Of a stretch of DNA of 64,000 nt, positions 33,182 to 42,263 are shown one piece after another (position 1 is the first letter of the stretch; the number at the start of each line of letters is the position of its first letter). Source of the DNA: Bombilactobacillus mellis (lineage in GTDB: Bacteria; Bacillota; Bacilli; Lactobacillales; Lactobacillaceae). Made by a program: the position numbers and the translations under genes. The DNA is taken from NCBI RefSeq assembly GCF_000967245.1, contig NZ_KQ033877.1:265660-329659 (forward strand), read 5' to 3'. The notes below the pieces were generated by a model. It saw nothing but the letters and a program-made list of their open reading frames with translations. It did not search any database and was not told the DNA's origin.

Positions 33182-33871
33182 ATGGCAAAACTGGTATTTA
33201 TCCGTCATGGACAAAGTGAGTGGAATTTATCGAATCAATTTACCGGCTGGATTGACGTGGATCTAAGTGCGGAAGGTGTAAAGCAAGCTCAAAATGCCGG
33301 TAAATTATTAAAAGAAGCGGGTATTCAATTTGATCAAGCTTATACTTCAGTATTAACACGGGCAATTAAGACTTTGCATTATGCTTTGGAAGAATGCGGA
33401 CAATTATGGATTCCCGAAATGAAAACTTGGCGTTTGAATGAACGGCATTATGGGGCTTTGCAGGGATTAAACAAAGCTGAAACTGCTGAAAAATACGGCG
33501 CCGAGCAAGTGCACATTTGGCGGCGTTCTTATGATACTTTACCACCATTATTGAAAGCTACAGATGCAGGTTCTGCAGCTCAAGATCGGCGTTATAGTCA
33601 GTTAGATCCACGGGCAATTCCGGGTGGAGAAAATCTGAAAGTAACTTTGGAAAGAGTTATTCCTTTTTGGGAAGACCACATTGCTCCCGATCTAATTGCG
33701 GGTAAAAATGTTATTATTGCAGCTCATGGTAATTCTTTGCGGGCTTTGACGAAATATATCGAAAATATTTCAGATGATGATATTATGAACTTGGAAATGG
33801 CTACAGGTCAACCCGTAGTTTATGATTTGGATCAGCAGCTTCAAGTCATTAACAAAACTAAATTAGATTAA
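33182..33871 (+). CDS. gpmA: 2,3-bisphosphoglycerate-dependent phosphoglycerate mutase
   Basis: 229-aa glycolytic enzyme interconverting 3- and 2-phosphoglycerate. The start is ATG 33182 (AAGGGG 7-8 bases upstream); the in-frame extension from 33104 would begin before the promoter's transcription start. The catalytic phospho-His lies in [11 protein letters not shown], the Glu in [12 protein letters not shown] and the second His in [12 protein letters not shown]. Full family length. Strong consensus promoter and terminator make it a single-gene unit. Confidence 0.96.
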   Translation: MAKLVFIRHGQSEWNLSNQFTGWIDVDLSAEGVKQAQNAGKLLKEAGIQFDQAYTSVLTRAIKTLHYALEECGQLWIPEMKTWRLNERHYGALQGLNKAETAEKYGAEQVHIWRRSYDTLPPLLKATDAGSAAQDRRYSQLDPRAIPGGENLKVTLERVIPFWEDHIAPDLIAGKNVIIAAHGNSLRALTKYIENISDDDIMNLEMATGQPVVYDLDQQLQVINKTKLD

Positions 33872-33883
33872 GAAAATACGTTT

Positions 33884-33915
33884 GCATCGATGATCACTTC
33901 ATCGATGCTTTTTTT
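33884..33915 (+). terminator. Terminator of gpmA
   Basis: GCATCGATG-atcactt-CATCGATGCTTTTTTT. Confidence 0.93.
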
Positions 33916-34513
33916 ATAGTTAAGAGCAATATTAATAATTAATGACAAATGAGTTTTGCTGGGGCAAAGATAGCTCCAAGGCATATTGCAACTAATCCCT
34001 TTTTGTTCTAAGATAAAGATGTTGAGAGTGGCTGAAAAACTGAATAATGTCCTTGAAAAGGCTATAGGCTGTCGGAAAATCGTCAAACTATCTTCCGGCA
34101 TGTATTGAGGGATAATAGATTTTTCTTTCATGTTATTTGAAGTAGGGATTTTCACTGAGGAATAATTGAGAGATTGAAAAGCTTCCATTTATGAAGCTCA
34201 CAAAATGGGAGCAACTGATTACATAATCTCAACAAGAAATGATTATTTCCTTTTGCTTGAGGATACTTGACCTAGTGACTGGGGAGGATTATTGATAGTC
34301 ACGAGGGCAAAGAATCCAAAGAATTTTGCTATTCAAAAGAGAGTACCAACGTTGCGGTTAATTTCACCTAGAATTAATCCCAGGTTGGTTTTTGTCGTAT
34401 TAAAGTTACGCACATCTTTTCTGAAGCTAGCAAGTAACAAAGTGAAATTATTAAAAAAGTCATTATAATATTACGTTTTTCTTAGCTTTTAAATTTGGGG
34501 TGGGGTAATAATT
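33916..34513. other. Long intergenic stretch, possible tiny basic ORF
   Basis: About 600 bp with no recognised gene. One detail: GGGGAGG (34281-34287) lies 4 bases before a TTG at 34292 that opens a 58-codon, very Lys/Arg-rich frame ending at 34468. It lacks a family and may be chance or a decayed gene end. A 106-codon minus-strand frame (33868-34188) has no ribosome site and overlaps the gpmA terminator. The 34514 promoter (TATAAT near 34464) is at the right end. Confidence 0.4.
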
Positions 34514-37500
34514 ATGCAAAGTCGTTTTAATTTAAGAAATACATTCCTGACAGGATTTTTAATTCTAATAGAGTTACTAGGGCTCTTAGTTATTTTTGTT
34601 GGTTTCGTTAAAGCGGATACACCTTTGACCGAGATGACTGGGGTTAATTCTGATCCTAATGTAATTATTGACGCTGACCACGCTTTTTCGCCAACAATTA
34701 GTTCACAAACAAAAGTTAGTGTAGTAAGTACGAGTAATTGTCAGGAAGATACTACTATATCGAAGCCTCAGGAACACCATTATAAATTTACACCATCTGC
34801 TAACTCCCCAAAAACAATGACAGTTGTAATGAAATATACTAATGTTGGTTTAGATAATAATGGGAATGCGATTGATGCAACGGTTACAGTGACAGCAACT
34901 AACGTTACTGACTGGATAGAAATTTACGAAATTGGGCATGTAAGACTTAGTTCTTTAAAAAACTCTTCTTCATTTTCTGCCAAGGATATGAATGCACAGG
35001 TTCAAATAAATTTCACCAATAAGGACCAAACCACCAATAAGGACCAACCGGCAAAGGTTTCTGGACATTTAAGCTTTAGCAATATTAATAATTTAAAAAA
35101 TTTAATGCTGCCATTGAGGACTACTAATGACCCTAATACTACTACTGGGATTAAAAATATCAGTCAGATTTATTGTGCACCTGCAACTAGTTCTACTGGT
35201 GGTGATGTTACTCATCTGGTATATTCTAAAGACGGAAATAATATTATTATTAGTGATGGCATACCAAATGATAATGTGAAGAATACTAGCAAATGCATAA
35301 TGTTTACGGCGGTTTTTAACTCGGTGTCTTCGCTAAATTATTCTTTTACGGGTACTAGTACTAGTACTAATAAATATAAACAATTTGATACGGGATTCAC
35401 AATGGGATCAATAGTAGATGTTGCCATTCCGCCTATCAATAAAAAAGGTATTGATGAAAGACCCAATGATATAAAACAGGCGGGTAAGCAAACTGCTTTG
35501 AAAGCTAAATCTGCTTTCCAGATAGGACCAAAGGCTAAATTTTGGCAGATTCCTGATTTGAAAAAGAGTATAACTCAAAGAAAGTTTCAAGAAACTTTAC
35601 AGCAGAAACAAATAGCAGCACCAGATATCAAAATTGCTGATACTACCAAACAGGAAGATCCTTTTAAAATAAAACCTCTTTACTATTTGCAGCAAAATTT
35701 GCCTCAAAAATCTGCTGGCTATTTAACCAGTTATCAAATTATGGATCCGCTAAATGATACTTGGACATTAGCTCCAGATGCTACTACCGAGGTTAATGTT
35801 ATTAACAATATTAAGGTTACCGATGAGCAAGGTAATAACCGCACATCGGATTTTTCAGCGATCTATAATCCAGGTATAAATACACAAACAAAACAAAAAA
35901 ATACATTAATAATTGAAGCTACGGCAGATGCCTTAAATAATGCTGATTTTTACGGGCATGTGTATACCTTTGTTATTTCCGGGAGCTTTGCGAAAGATTC
36001 AGAGGGCAGGCTTGTGACAAAAGACAATATTAATAATTCTGATTCTTCATGTACGGGAGAAATTCCTAATACAGCTGAGATCACATATGCAAAGTCACCC
36101 TCTGATAAAGATAAAACAACGTATGATTCAAATACGGCTTATGCTTATATTGCTTATCCATCAGAACGTCCTGATATTAGTGTTGATTCTAATACTGGTA
36201 TTGATTTAGATAATAAAACTATTACAGGAACAATTAAGGATAATTTAGTTCATGGTCAGGATTCACTTTATTGGGATTTAACAATCAATTATACGAATAG
36301 TAGTGGTGTCTCTAAGTCGGCCTCATTAAATTTGAATAATCCTTCTGATAGTCAGCATCAAAATCGTGTTTACAAGACTGATTCTACTAGTTCCGATAGT
36401 GGAGTTAATTTTACAGCTAAATTACCCGATGATATTAAAATGCCGAATACTCAAGATGAAAAGGATGATTATTCCAAATTTAAAATTACCGCAACTGATA
36501 GGTATGGGATATTGGGCAATCATGACTATAATTTACCATGGTGGACGTTTGATAAGGATAGTGGTTTACTGACTATTTATCCGCATACGATTACACCAAC
36601 GATTACACCAACAGGGTCCGTAGATGAGTCTTCTTGGCCTTGGGATAGTCAGAGGAAGAATGTTACATCCATTAAAATATTAAAAAGTGCTCCTTCAACT
36701 GGGAATGGAGCTGGTGTAAAAGTTGAGGGGTCTTTAAAGCATATGTTTTCAAGTATGCCAAAATTAACCAGTATCGAAGGCCTAGATAATTTACAGCCAG
36801 TATCCAAGCAGTCATTAGATTTCAGTTATTTATTCGAATATGATTCAAGCTTAAAGAAATTAGATTTAAGTGGATTAGATATGAGTAATGCTACTTGGGT
36901 TAGTGGGATATTTAGTGGTGATAATATGCTAAACAAACTAACTTTATCAAACAAAAATAAATTACTGATTAAAAATTCATTGGATAATGAAAAGCCTATG
37001 TTAAGGTCAGGTAGCTGGCAGGAAGTTGGTTCAACAGGAACTGAAGATGATCCGACGGGCGATGTTTTTACAACAGAGAAATTATTGGATCTATATAGCT
37101 CAGATAATTATACTACTGCTCCTAATGAAACTTATGTGTGGACTGATCCTGATTCACCTTGGTGGGAGGTTACTAATGGGGTTCTAAAAATCCATAAACA
37201 TACTATTCATCGGAAGCCTACTAAGGCAAGTGATTGGCCTTGGAGCAGTTATGCAAGTGAAATCACAGAGGTTGATATTGATGGAGATGGTGTCGTTAAA
37301 GCTCAGGGATCTTTAGCATATATGTTTTCCGGACTAAGCAAGCTAACAACAATAAAAGGTCTGAGTAATTTACAAACATCTAATATTACTTCTGTGGCAC
37401 ATCTATTTGATGGCTGTAATGCATTAACTAAATTAGACCTGCCAGATAAATTTGTCACACAAAGTGTTACCGATATTTCTCATATGTTTGATGGCTGTAC

Positions 37501-39298
37501 TAATTTAAGTGCAATCCAAGGGTTAGACAAATTTAATACTAGTAGTGTTACTTCTATGTCATATTTATTTTATAAATGCAAATCATTAAAAGAATTAGAT
37601 CTGCCAGATAAATTTGTCACACAAAGTGTTACCGATATTTCTTATATGTTTGATGGCTGTGAGATATTAAGTGCAATCCAAGGGTTAGACAAATTTGATA
37701 CTAGTAGTGTTACTTCGATGAATAGTTTATTTACTGGCTGTCATACATTAAAAGAATTAGACCTGCCAGATAAATTTGTCACACAAAGTGTTACCGATAT
37801 TTCTCATATGTTTGATGGCTGTACTAGTTTAACTGATATCATAGGTTTAGACAAATTTGTTACTAGTAAGGTTACTAACATGTCCTACATGTTTCGTTGG
37901 GATTATGTACTTAAATCATTAGATCTTCAAAGTTTTGATATGAGTAATGTAACTGACACAACGGATATGTTTGCTAATAATAATAATCTATCTGAATTAA
38001 GTTTGGGTAAGAATACCCAATTTAAGGGTGATCCTGGTTTATGCGAAGCTACAGTATCAGCGCCACCATATAAGTATGGCGATGTACATTCTAAGAATTG
38101 GCAAGCTGTGGGCACTGGAGCTGTTTTATCAAAGCAAGCACTAATTGATAAATATACAAATAACTCTAGTTCATTCAACCCCATTAAGGAGACTTATGTT
38201 TGGGATAAAACATGGTGGACGTTTGATAAGGATAGTGGTTTACTGACTATTTATCCACATGATATTAATGTAGTACCCAATAATGATTTTGATAAGGTAA
38301 AGGCAAAGACTTGGCCTTGGAATAGTCAGAGGGATGATGTTAAATCCATTAAAATAATAGGTAACAGTGACTCTTCACTTGGAGATAATGTCCAAGTTGA
38401 GGGATCTTTAAAGTACATGTTTTCAGGTATGTCAAAATTAACCAGTGTCCAAGGATTAAATTATTTACATCCCAATCCGCTCCTAAATAGTAAGTTAAAT
38501 AATCAGAAGACATTAGATTTCAGTTATTTATTCGCAGAGGATCCAGAGGATGCAGAGGATTCAAAATTAGAGAAATTAGATTTAAGTGGCTTAGATATGA
38601 GTAATGCTACTTGGGTCACTAATATGTTTAGTGGTGATAATAGTTTACAAAAACTAACTTTATCAAACAAAAATAGATTACAAACTTCAACTCCCCAAAA
38701 AAGTAATGCGGCTTTACCATCACCAAACAATGAAAATTATACAAAAAATTGGCAGGCCAAAAGTAGTGAGAATGAAGAAGACCATTATCCAACCGGCAAA
38801 GTTTATCCAGCCAAGGACTTAGAGAATTTATATAGTGATACTAACGCACCTAAGGGGCCAACAACTTATGTTTGGCAACCTACGGGTAATTTAATGTTTA
38901 CACAAGTACCTGCTTCTTTAAATTATAAAGTTATTAGGTTACCCGAATTTTTCACTAATTCCATAAAAAGTAGTGGAAACAGCTCACAAACTATTAAAAT
39001 CCAAGATAGCCGAGCTTTTCGGACTGGATTGAAGAAAAGTTGGAATGTACAGTTAACTTTGATTGCCAAGGACTTGAAGGGCGCTCAATTGCACTTTAGT
39101 GATGATAAGACTGAATATACAGGATCAGGCCCTTATTTAATTCCAGCAGGTAATTTTACTCAAAAGCAAGATAAATATAGTTGGTCAACCAACGATGACG
39201 GCATTCAACTGGATTTGCAAAATTTGAATTATAAAAATGTCGAAAATAAATCATATAATTTGGAGATCGATTACAATTTAACTAATTCTGTAAATTAA
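34514..39298 (+). CDS. Giant LRR (BspA/DUF285-like) surface protein with WxL-like C-terminus
   Basis: 1594 aa. A hydrophobic leader (FLTGFLILIELLGLLVIFVGF, then KADT) gives export. Residues about 40-660 are beta-rich, isopeptide/adhesin-like stalk sequence without a recognised family. Three LRR blocks follow, each introduced by a W-x-F-D-K-D-S-G or WPW motif: about 675-830, 870-1200 and 1234-1420. The middle block holds three 54-residue tandem copies (LPDKFVTQSVTDIS, then MFDGC). The final ~135 residues (LMFTQVPASLNY, IQDSRAF, KKSWNVQLTLIAKD, YNLEIDYNLT) are WxL-like. It is the big relative of the 3053 protein. The role is probably adhesion to host glycans or other cells. Confidence 0.82.
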   Translation: MQSRFNLRNTFLTGFLILIELLGLLVIFVGFVKADTPLTEMTGVNSDPNVIIDADHAFSPTISSQTKVSVVSTSNCQEDTTISKPQEHHYKFTPSANSPKTMTVVMKYTNVGLDNNGNAIDATVTVTATNVTDWIEIYEIGHVRLSSLKNSSSFSAKDMNAQVQINFTNKDQTTNKDQPAKVSGHLSFSNINNLKNLMLPLRTTNDPNTTTGIKNISQIYCAPATSSTGGDVTHLVYSKDGNNIIISDGIPNDNVKNTSKCIMFTAVFNSVSSLNYSFTGTSTSTNKYKQFDTGFTMGSIVDVAIPPINKKGIDERPNDIKQAGKQTALKAKSAFQIGPKAKFWQIPDLKKSITQRKFQETLQQKQIAAPDIKIADTTKQEDPFKIKPLYYLQQNLPQKSAGYLTSYQIMDPLNDTWTLAPDATTEVNVINNIKVTDEQGNNRTSDFSAIYNPGINTQTKQKNTLIIEATADALNNADFYGHVYTFVISGSFAKDSEGRLVTKDNINNSDSSCTGEIPNTAEITYAKSPSDKDKTTYDSNTAYAYIAYPSERPDISVDSNTGIDLDNKTITGTIKDNLVHGQDSLYWDLTINYTNSSGVSKSASLNLNNPSDSQHQNRVYKTDSTSSDSGVNFTAKLPDDIKMPNTQDEKDDYSKFKITATDRYGILGNHDYNLPWWTFDKDSGLLTIYPHTITPTITPTGSVDESSWPWDSQRKNVTSIKILKSAPSTGNGAGVKVEGSLKHMFSSMPKLTSIEGLDNLQPVSKQSLDFSYLFEYDSSLKKLDLSGLDMSNATWVSGIFSGDNMLNKLTLSNKNKLLIKNSLDNEKPMLRSGSWQEVGSTGTEDDPTGDVFTTEKLLDLYSSDNYTTAPNETYVWTDPDSPWWEVTNGVLKIHKHTIHRKPTKASDWPWSSYASEITEVDIDGDGVVKAQGSLAYMFSGLSKLTTIKGLSNLQTSNITSVAHLFDGCNALTKLDLPDKFVTQSVTDISHMFDGCTNLSAIQGLDKFNTSSVTSMSYLFYKCKSLKELDLPDKFVTQSVTDISYMFDGCEILSAIQGLDKFDTSSVTSMNSLFTGCHTLKELDLPDKFVTQSVTDISHMFDGCTSLTDIIGLDKFVTSKVTNMSYMFRWDYVLKSLDLQSFDMSNVTDTTDMFANNNNLSELSLGKNTQFKGDPGLCEATVSAPPYKYGDVHSKNWQAVGTGAVLSKQALIDKYTNNSSSFNPIKETYVWDKTWWTFDKDSGLLTIYPHDINVVPNNDFDKVKAKTWPWNSQRDDVKSIKIIGNSDSSLGDNVQVEGSLKYMFSGMSKLTSVQGLNYLHPNPLLNSKLNNQKTLDFSYLFAEDPEDAEDSKLEKLDLSGLDMSNATWVTNMFSGDNSLQKLTLSNKNRLQTSTPQKSNAALPSPNNENYTKNWQAKSSENEEDHYPTGKVYPAKDLENLYSDTNAPKGPTTYVWQPTGNLMFTQVPASLNYKVIRLPEFFTNSIKSSGNSSQTIKIQDSRAFRTGLKKSWNVQLTLIAKDLKGAQLHFSDDKTEYTGSGPYLIPAGNFTQKQDKYSWSTNDDGIQLDLQNLNYKNVENKSYNLEIDYNLTNSVN
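37439..37924 (+). repeat. Three 162-bp tandem repeats inside the giant LRR gene
   Basis: Units start at 37439, 37601 and 37763 with exact 162-bp period (54 codons). The first ~65 bases of each unit are almost identical (only a few third-base changes), while the second parts have diverged more. This indicates recent duplication or gene conversion and a site for copy-number change. Confidence 0.88.
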
Positions 39299-39303
39299 AT
39301 TTA

Positions 39304-39383
39304 AAACAGCCATAATCTGGATATGTATCTTAATTGAAATCACAATTGTGCCTTTCATACCCAATAATTGGCTGTTTTTTTGG
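39304..39383 (+). terminator. Long-loop terminator
   Basis: AAACAGCCA (39304-39312) pairs with TGGCTGTTT (39369-39377), followed by a T-run; the 56-base loop can form an inner AATTG/CAATT helix. Confidence 0.6.
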
Positions 39384-39463
39384 AATAAGGACTACTAATA
39401 ATTTTATTGGATATAATTTTATTTCAGAAAAACGGGATAACTAAATTGATTGACGTTTCTGGG

Positions 39464-39495
39464 AAGATAATTACCAGTTTTTTAAAAATTATCTT
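39464..39495. promoter_or_regulatory. Inverted repeat in the efp upstream region
   Basis: AAGATAATT/AATTATCTT, 14-base spacer, just before the TACAAT -10 box near 39506. Function unknown. Confidence 0.35.
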
Positions 39496-39545
39496 GTAAT
39501 TTCTGCTACAATTATTATTATATATGGAGACAAAGGAGAATTAAC

Positions 39546-40109
39546 ATGATTTCAGCAGTTGATTTACGGGCGGGTATGACCTTTATACAGAATAATAAAT
39601 TAATTAAAGTGATGAGTGCTGATCATCATAAACCTGGTAAAGGTAATACAGTGATGCGTTTAAAATTAAAGGATCTTCGCAGTGGAGCTATTACCGAAAC
39701 TACTATGCATCCAGATGTCAAGTTAGAACCAGCAATTATTGAGACTAAAGCAGCGCAGTACTTATATTCACAGGACCAAACAGCCGTTTTTATGGATTTA
39801 GAAACTTATGAGCAATACGAGGTTCCCCTAGACTTAATTAGTGCTGAGACACCATATTTGGAAGAAAATATGGCCGTGAAGATTGATTTTTATGGTGAAG
39901 AAGTAGTGGGTATCAGTTTGCCTACAAGTGTTACCTTAGAAGTTACAGAAACCCAGCCTGCCATCAAAGGGGCAACTGTTTCAGGTTCAGGCAAGCCCGC
40001 TACTTTAAATACAGGTTTGGTTGTGACCGTTCCCGATTTTGTGAATGTCGGTGATAAATTAGAGATTAATACTCAAGATGGCAGCTATATTAAGCGAGCT
40101 AATAAATAG
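39546..40109 (+). CDS. efp: Elongation factor P
   Basis: 187-aa translation factor that binds between the P and E sites and rescues ribosomes stalled at polyproline. All three OB-like domains are present. The loop [10 protein letters not shown] holds the lysine that is modified in many bacteria. Domain II shows YEVPLD and [14 protein letters not shown]; domain III ends [19 protein letters not shown] lies before the ATG. Its stop overlaps the GTG start of the kinase gene (TAGTG), so it heads a small operon with vitamin-related genes. Confidence 0.96.
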   Translation: MISAVDLRAGMTFIQNNKLIKVMSADHHKPGKGNTVMRLKLKDLRSGAITETTMHPDVKLEPAIIETKAAQYLYSQDQTAVFMDLETYEQYEVPLDLISAETPYLEENMAVKIDFYGEEVVGISLPTSVTLEVTETQPAIKGATVSGSGKPATLNTGLVVTVPDFVNVGDKLEINTQDGSYIKRANK

Positions 40110-40921
40110 TGTCAACTAAAAAAAGAACATTGTTAGCACAAGATTGGTCCGTTTGGGGTGATATTTCGTTAAAGACTGCCACAACTTTATTTCAGGTTTG
40201 GGGACTTCCTGCTGTCAGCTTGCCGGTAAAACTATTGGCAGCCCATCCGGGGTGGGCTGCCCAAACGCCCCAGCAAGATTTAACTGCTTGGCTGCAAAGA
40301 GTTTTAGATTATTGGCACCAGCAGGCTTGGTCCCGTATTTATTTAGGATATTTAGGCTCCCCAGCTGTGGTTGAAGTGTGGCAGCGTTATTTAGCCACCG
40401 CTGCTTGCCCAGTGATTTTAGATCCGGCCATGGCTGATCAGGGGCAATTATATCAAGGTTTAGATGTTAATTATGTTCATGCGATCAGCCGATTATTGCC
40501 TTACGTTGATGTTTTAACTCCTAATATCAGTGAAGCTCAATTCTTAGTTGGCTTTCCTATTATTGATTATGACTCTTTGAGCCGGGCTTTACACCGTTTA
40601 GCTGCACAAATGCGAGGTTCACAGGTAATTATTACCAGCATTCAGCAGGATAAAAAAATTGGCTGTGCCTTTTTAAATCAAGGCGTGGTCCAAACCAGCT
40701 TATATCCGCAGCAGCAGCGGACTTTATTTGGCAGTGGCGATTTATTCACAACTTTAGTAGTCCTGTTTTTGGCTGCAGATTTTTCTTTTGCGGCTGCAGT
40801 TCAACAGGCGACACGTTTAACAACCTTGGCGGTCAAACAAACGCCTTTAAGTGCACGTGATATTCAAGTAGCAGCAATTATTCCCGCGTTATTAGAGTTA
40901 AAGGATGGTAATCATGCATAA
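40109..40921 (+). CDS. Pyridoxal/pyridoxamine kinase-like protein (PfkB/ribokinase fold)
   Basis: 270 aa, GTG start overlapping the efp stop. It has the ThiD/PdxK-type fold: LAQDWSVWGDISLKTA at the N-terminus, a substrate-side LDPAMADQGQLYQGLD, the middle motif LTPNISEAQFL, and the catalytic anion-hole motif LFGSGDLFTTLV (usually GTGD). It would phosphorylate vitamin B6 aldehyde or amine, making PLP precursors for the aminotransferases nearby. A hydroxymethylpyrimidine kinase is the alternative, but the PdxK-like motifs fit better. It overlaps the ECF S-component gene by 8 bp. Confidence 0.82.
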   Translation: MSTKKRTLLAQDWSVWGDISLKTATTLFQVWGLPAVSLPVKLLAAHPGWAAQTPQQDLTAWLQRVLDYWHQQAWSRIYLGYLGSPAVVEVWQRYLATAACPVILDPAMADQGQLYQGLDVNYVHAISRLLPYVDVLTPNISEAQFLVGFPIIDYDSLSRALHRLAAQMRGSQVIITSIQQDKKIGCAFLNQGVVQTSLYPQQQRTLFGSGDLFTTLVVLFLAADFSFAAAVQQATRLTTLAVKQTPLSARDIQVAAIIPALLELKDGNHA

Positions 40922-41462
40922 AGTAAAACTTCAAAAAATCATTCTTGCAGGTTTATGTGCGGCCATTATTTTTATCGGAATTAGTCTGTTTCGTATAAAC
41001 TTGCCTGCAGTTGTCGGTCGTCCCTTTATACATTTTGGCAATACTTTTGCAGTTATTGCGGTGATGATTTTGGGATTTAAATATGGTGCTTGTGCTGCTG
41101 TTTTAGGATTGGGATTATTTGATATTTTAAACGGTTATGCTGCTACTTCTTGGATTACGATGCTGGAAGCAGTGATTTTAGCGGCTGTGACAGCGCTGGT
41201 TTTTCGTGCGGTTCATTATCAGAATAATCAAGTTGGCAAACTGTATCTGGTTTCTTTAGCAGCAGGATTGATTAAATTAGTGACTTCGTGGCTGGCAGGA
41301 GTAATTGAAAGTTTAATGGTCGGCACTCATTTGTCAGTAGCTGTGATTAATGCTTTTCTCAGTTTACCGGCGGCAGCCATTAATTCTGGAGCCACTTTTA
41401 TCATAGTACCTTTAATTTATTTAGCTTTAGAGAAAACTATTTTGAAACGGATGCGGTTATAA
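40914..41462 (+). CDS. ECF transporter S component, probably for vitamin B6
   Basis: 182 aa from ATG 40914 (AAAGGA 8 bases upstream; the ATG at 40905 overlaps this site). Six TM helices with the S-component pattern PFIHFGNTFAVIAVMILGFKYGA and, late, INSGATFIIVPLIYLAL. It binds one vitamin and docks on a shared EcfAA'T module not in this window. Being coupled to a pyridoxal-kinase gene suggests a PdxU-like substrate; this is an inference from neighbourhood only. Confidence 0.8.
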   Translation: MHKVKLQKIILAGLCAAIIFIGISLFRINLPAVVGRPFIHFGNTFAVIAVMILGFKYGACAAVLGLGLFDILNGYAATSWITMLEAVILAAVTALVFRAVHYQNNQVGKLYLVSLAAGLIKLVTSWLAGVIESLMVGTHLSVAVINAFLSLPAAAINSGATFIIVPLIYLALEKTILKRMRL

Positions 41463-41466
41463 TTAG

Positions 41467-42168
41467 ATGATTGTAGAAAATGGCCAAAAACGGCGCTTAA
41501 CAGTTCCGGAACTGCTCTTTTATTTAATATTATCAATTATTCTAAATTCTTTTGCTAACGGTCTGGCTGTGGCTTCTAATTTAGGCAGTGCTGTCTGGAC
41601 TTCCTCTGCGGTCAACCTGCATAGCATTTTACCCGGTAGTTTAGGTACTATCTTATTTGTCTATGCGATTATTGTGCAATTAGTGAATTTATTAATTCGT
41701 CAACACTTGGATGTACGGGCAGTGTCGGCGAATTTGTTATTTGCCTTTTTATTCAGCTATTTAGTGCAATTTTGGACACATATTTTAGTAATACTGACGA
41801 TTCCGCATTTTAATATTATAATCCGGTTGCTACTGAATATTTTGAGTATTTGTGGCATTTCAATTGCTACTTCTATCTACCAGCGCTTAGATGTTATGCT
41901 TCATCCTAATGATGAGTTTAGTTATTTAATCCGCTTTAAATTTGTTCATGGCAGTGCTGCTTGGGCCCAGTGTCTCAGCTATTTAATTCCAGTAGCCATT
42001 ATTATTATCTGCTTGTTCAAAACTCATCGCCTACTGGCTGTAAATATTGGCACTTTTTTTGCATTATTTTTCCAAGGTTCAATTATTGGCTGGGCAGATC
42101 TGCATGTTTTTTCTAAATTGAAACATCGGCTGTTTTTAAAGGCAAAAACACCGACCTCATCTCATTAA
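41467..42168 (+). CDS. YczE/YitT-like membrane protein
   Basis: 233-aa integral membrane protein, about five TM helices, with LILSIILNSFANGLAVASNLGSAVWTSSAV near the start, the YczE-type signature (small-residue-rich, 'ASNLGSA.W'). It follows the ECF S-component by 4 bp without its own good ribosome site, so it is probably coupled. Function of the family is unknown; a part in B6 or vitamin handling is suggested only by position. Confidence 0.75.
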   Translation: MIVENGQKRRLTVPELLFYLILSIILNSFANGLAVASNLGSAVWTSSAVNLHSILPGSLGTILFVYAIIVQLVNLLIRQHLDVRAVSANLLFAFLFSYLVQFWTHILVILTIPHFNIIIRLLLNILSICGISIATSIYQRLDVMLHPNDEFSYLIRFKFVHGSAAWAQCLSYLIPVAIIIICLFKTHRLLAVNIGTFFALFFQGSIIGWADLHVFSKLKHRLFLKAKTPTSSH

Positions 42169-42263
42169 GAGAAAAGTTTACAGTTTTAAAAAACTCGCTA
42201 TGTTAGAATAAAATAAATGAGAACTAATTAGTTTTTCCACAAAGCTAAAAGGAGGATTTAATA

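Noticed and set aside
33868-34188. 106-codon minus-strand frame after gpmA
   Set aside because: No ribosome site, overlaps the gpmA terminator, no recognisable family or signal.
37439-37924. Regular repeats that could suggest a CRISPR array
   Set aside because: The repeats are in frame, code for LRR units, and have no short-spacer architecture.
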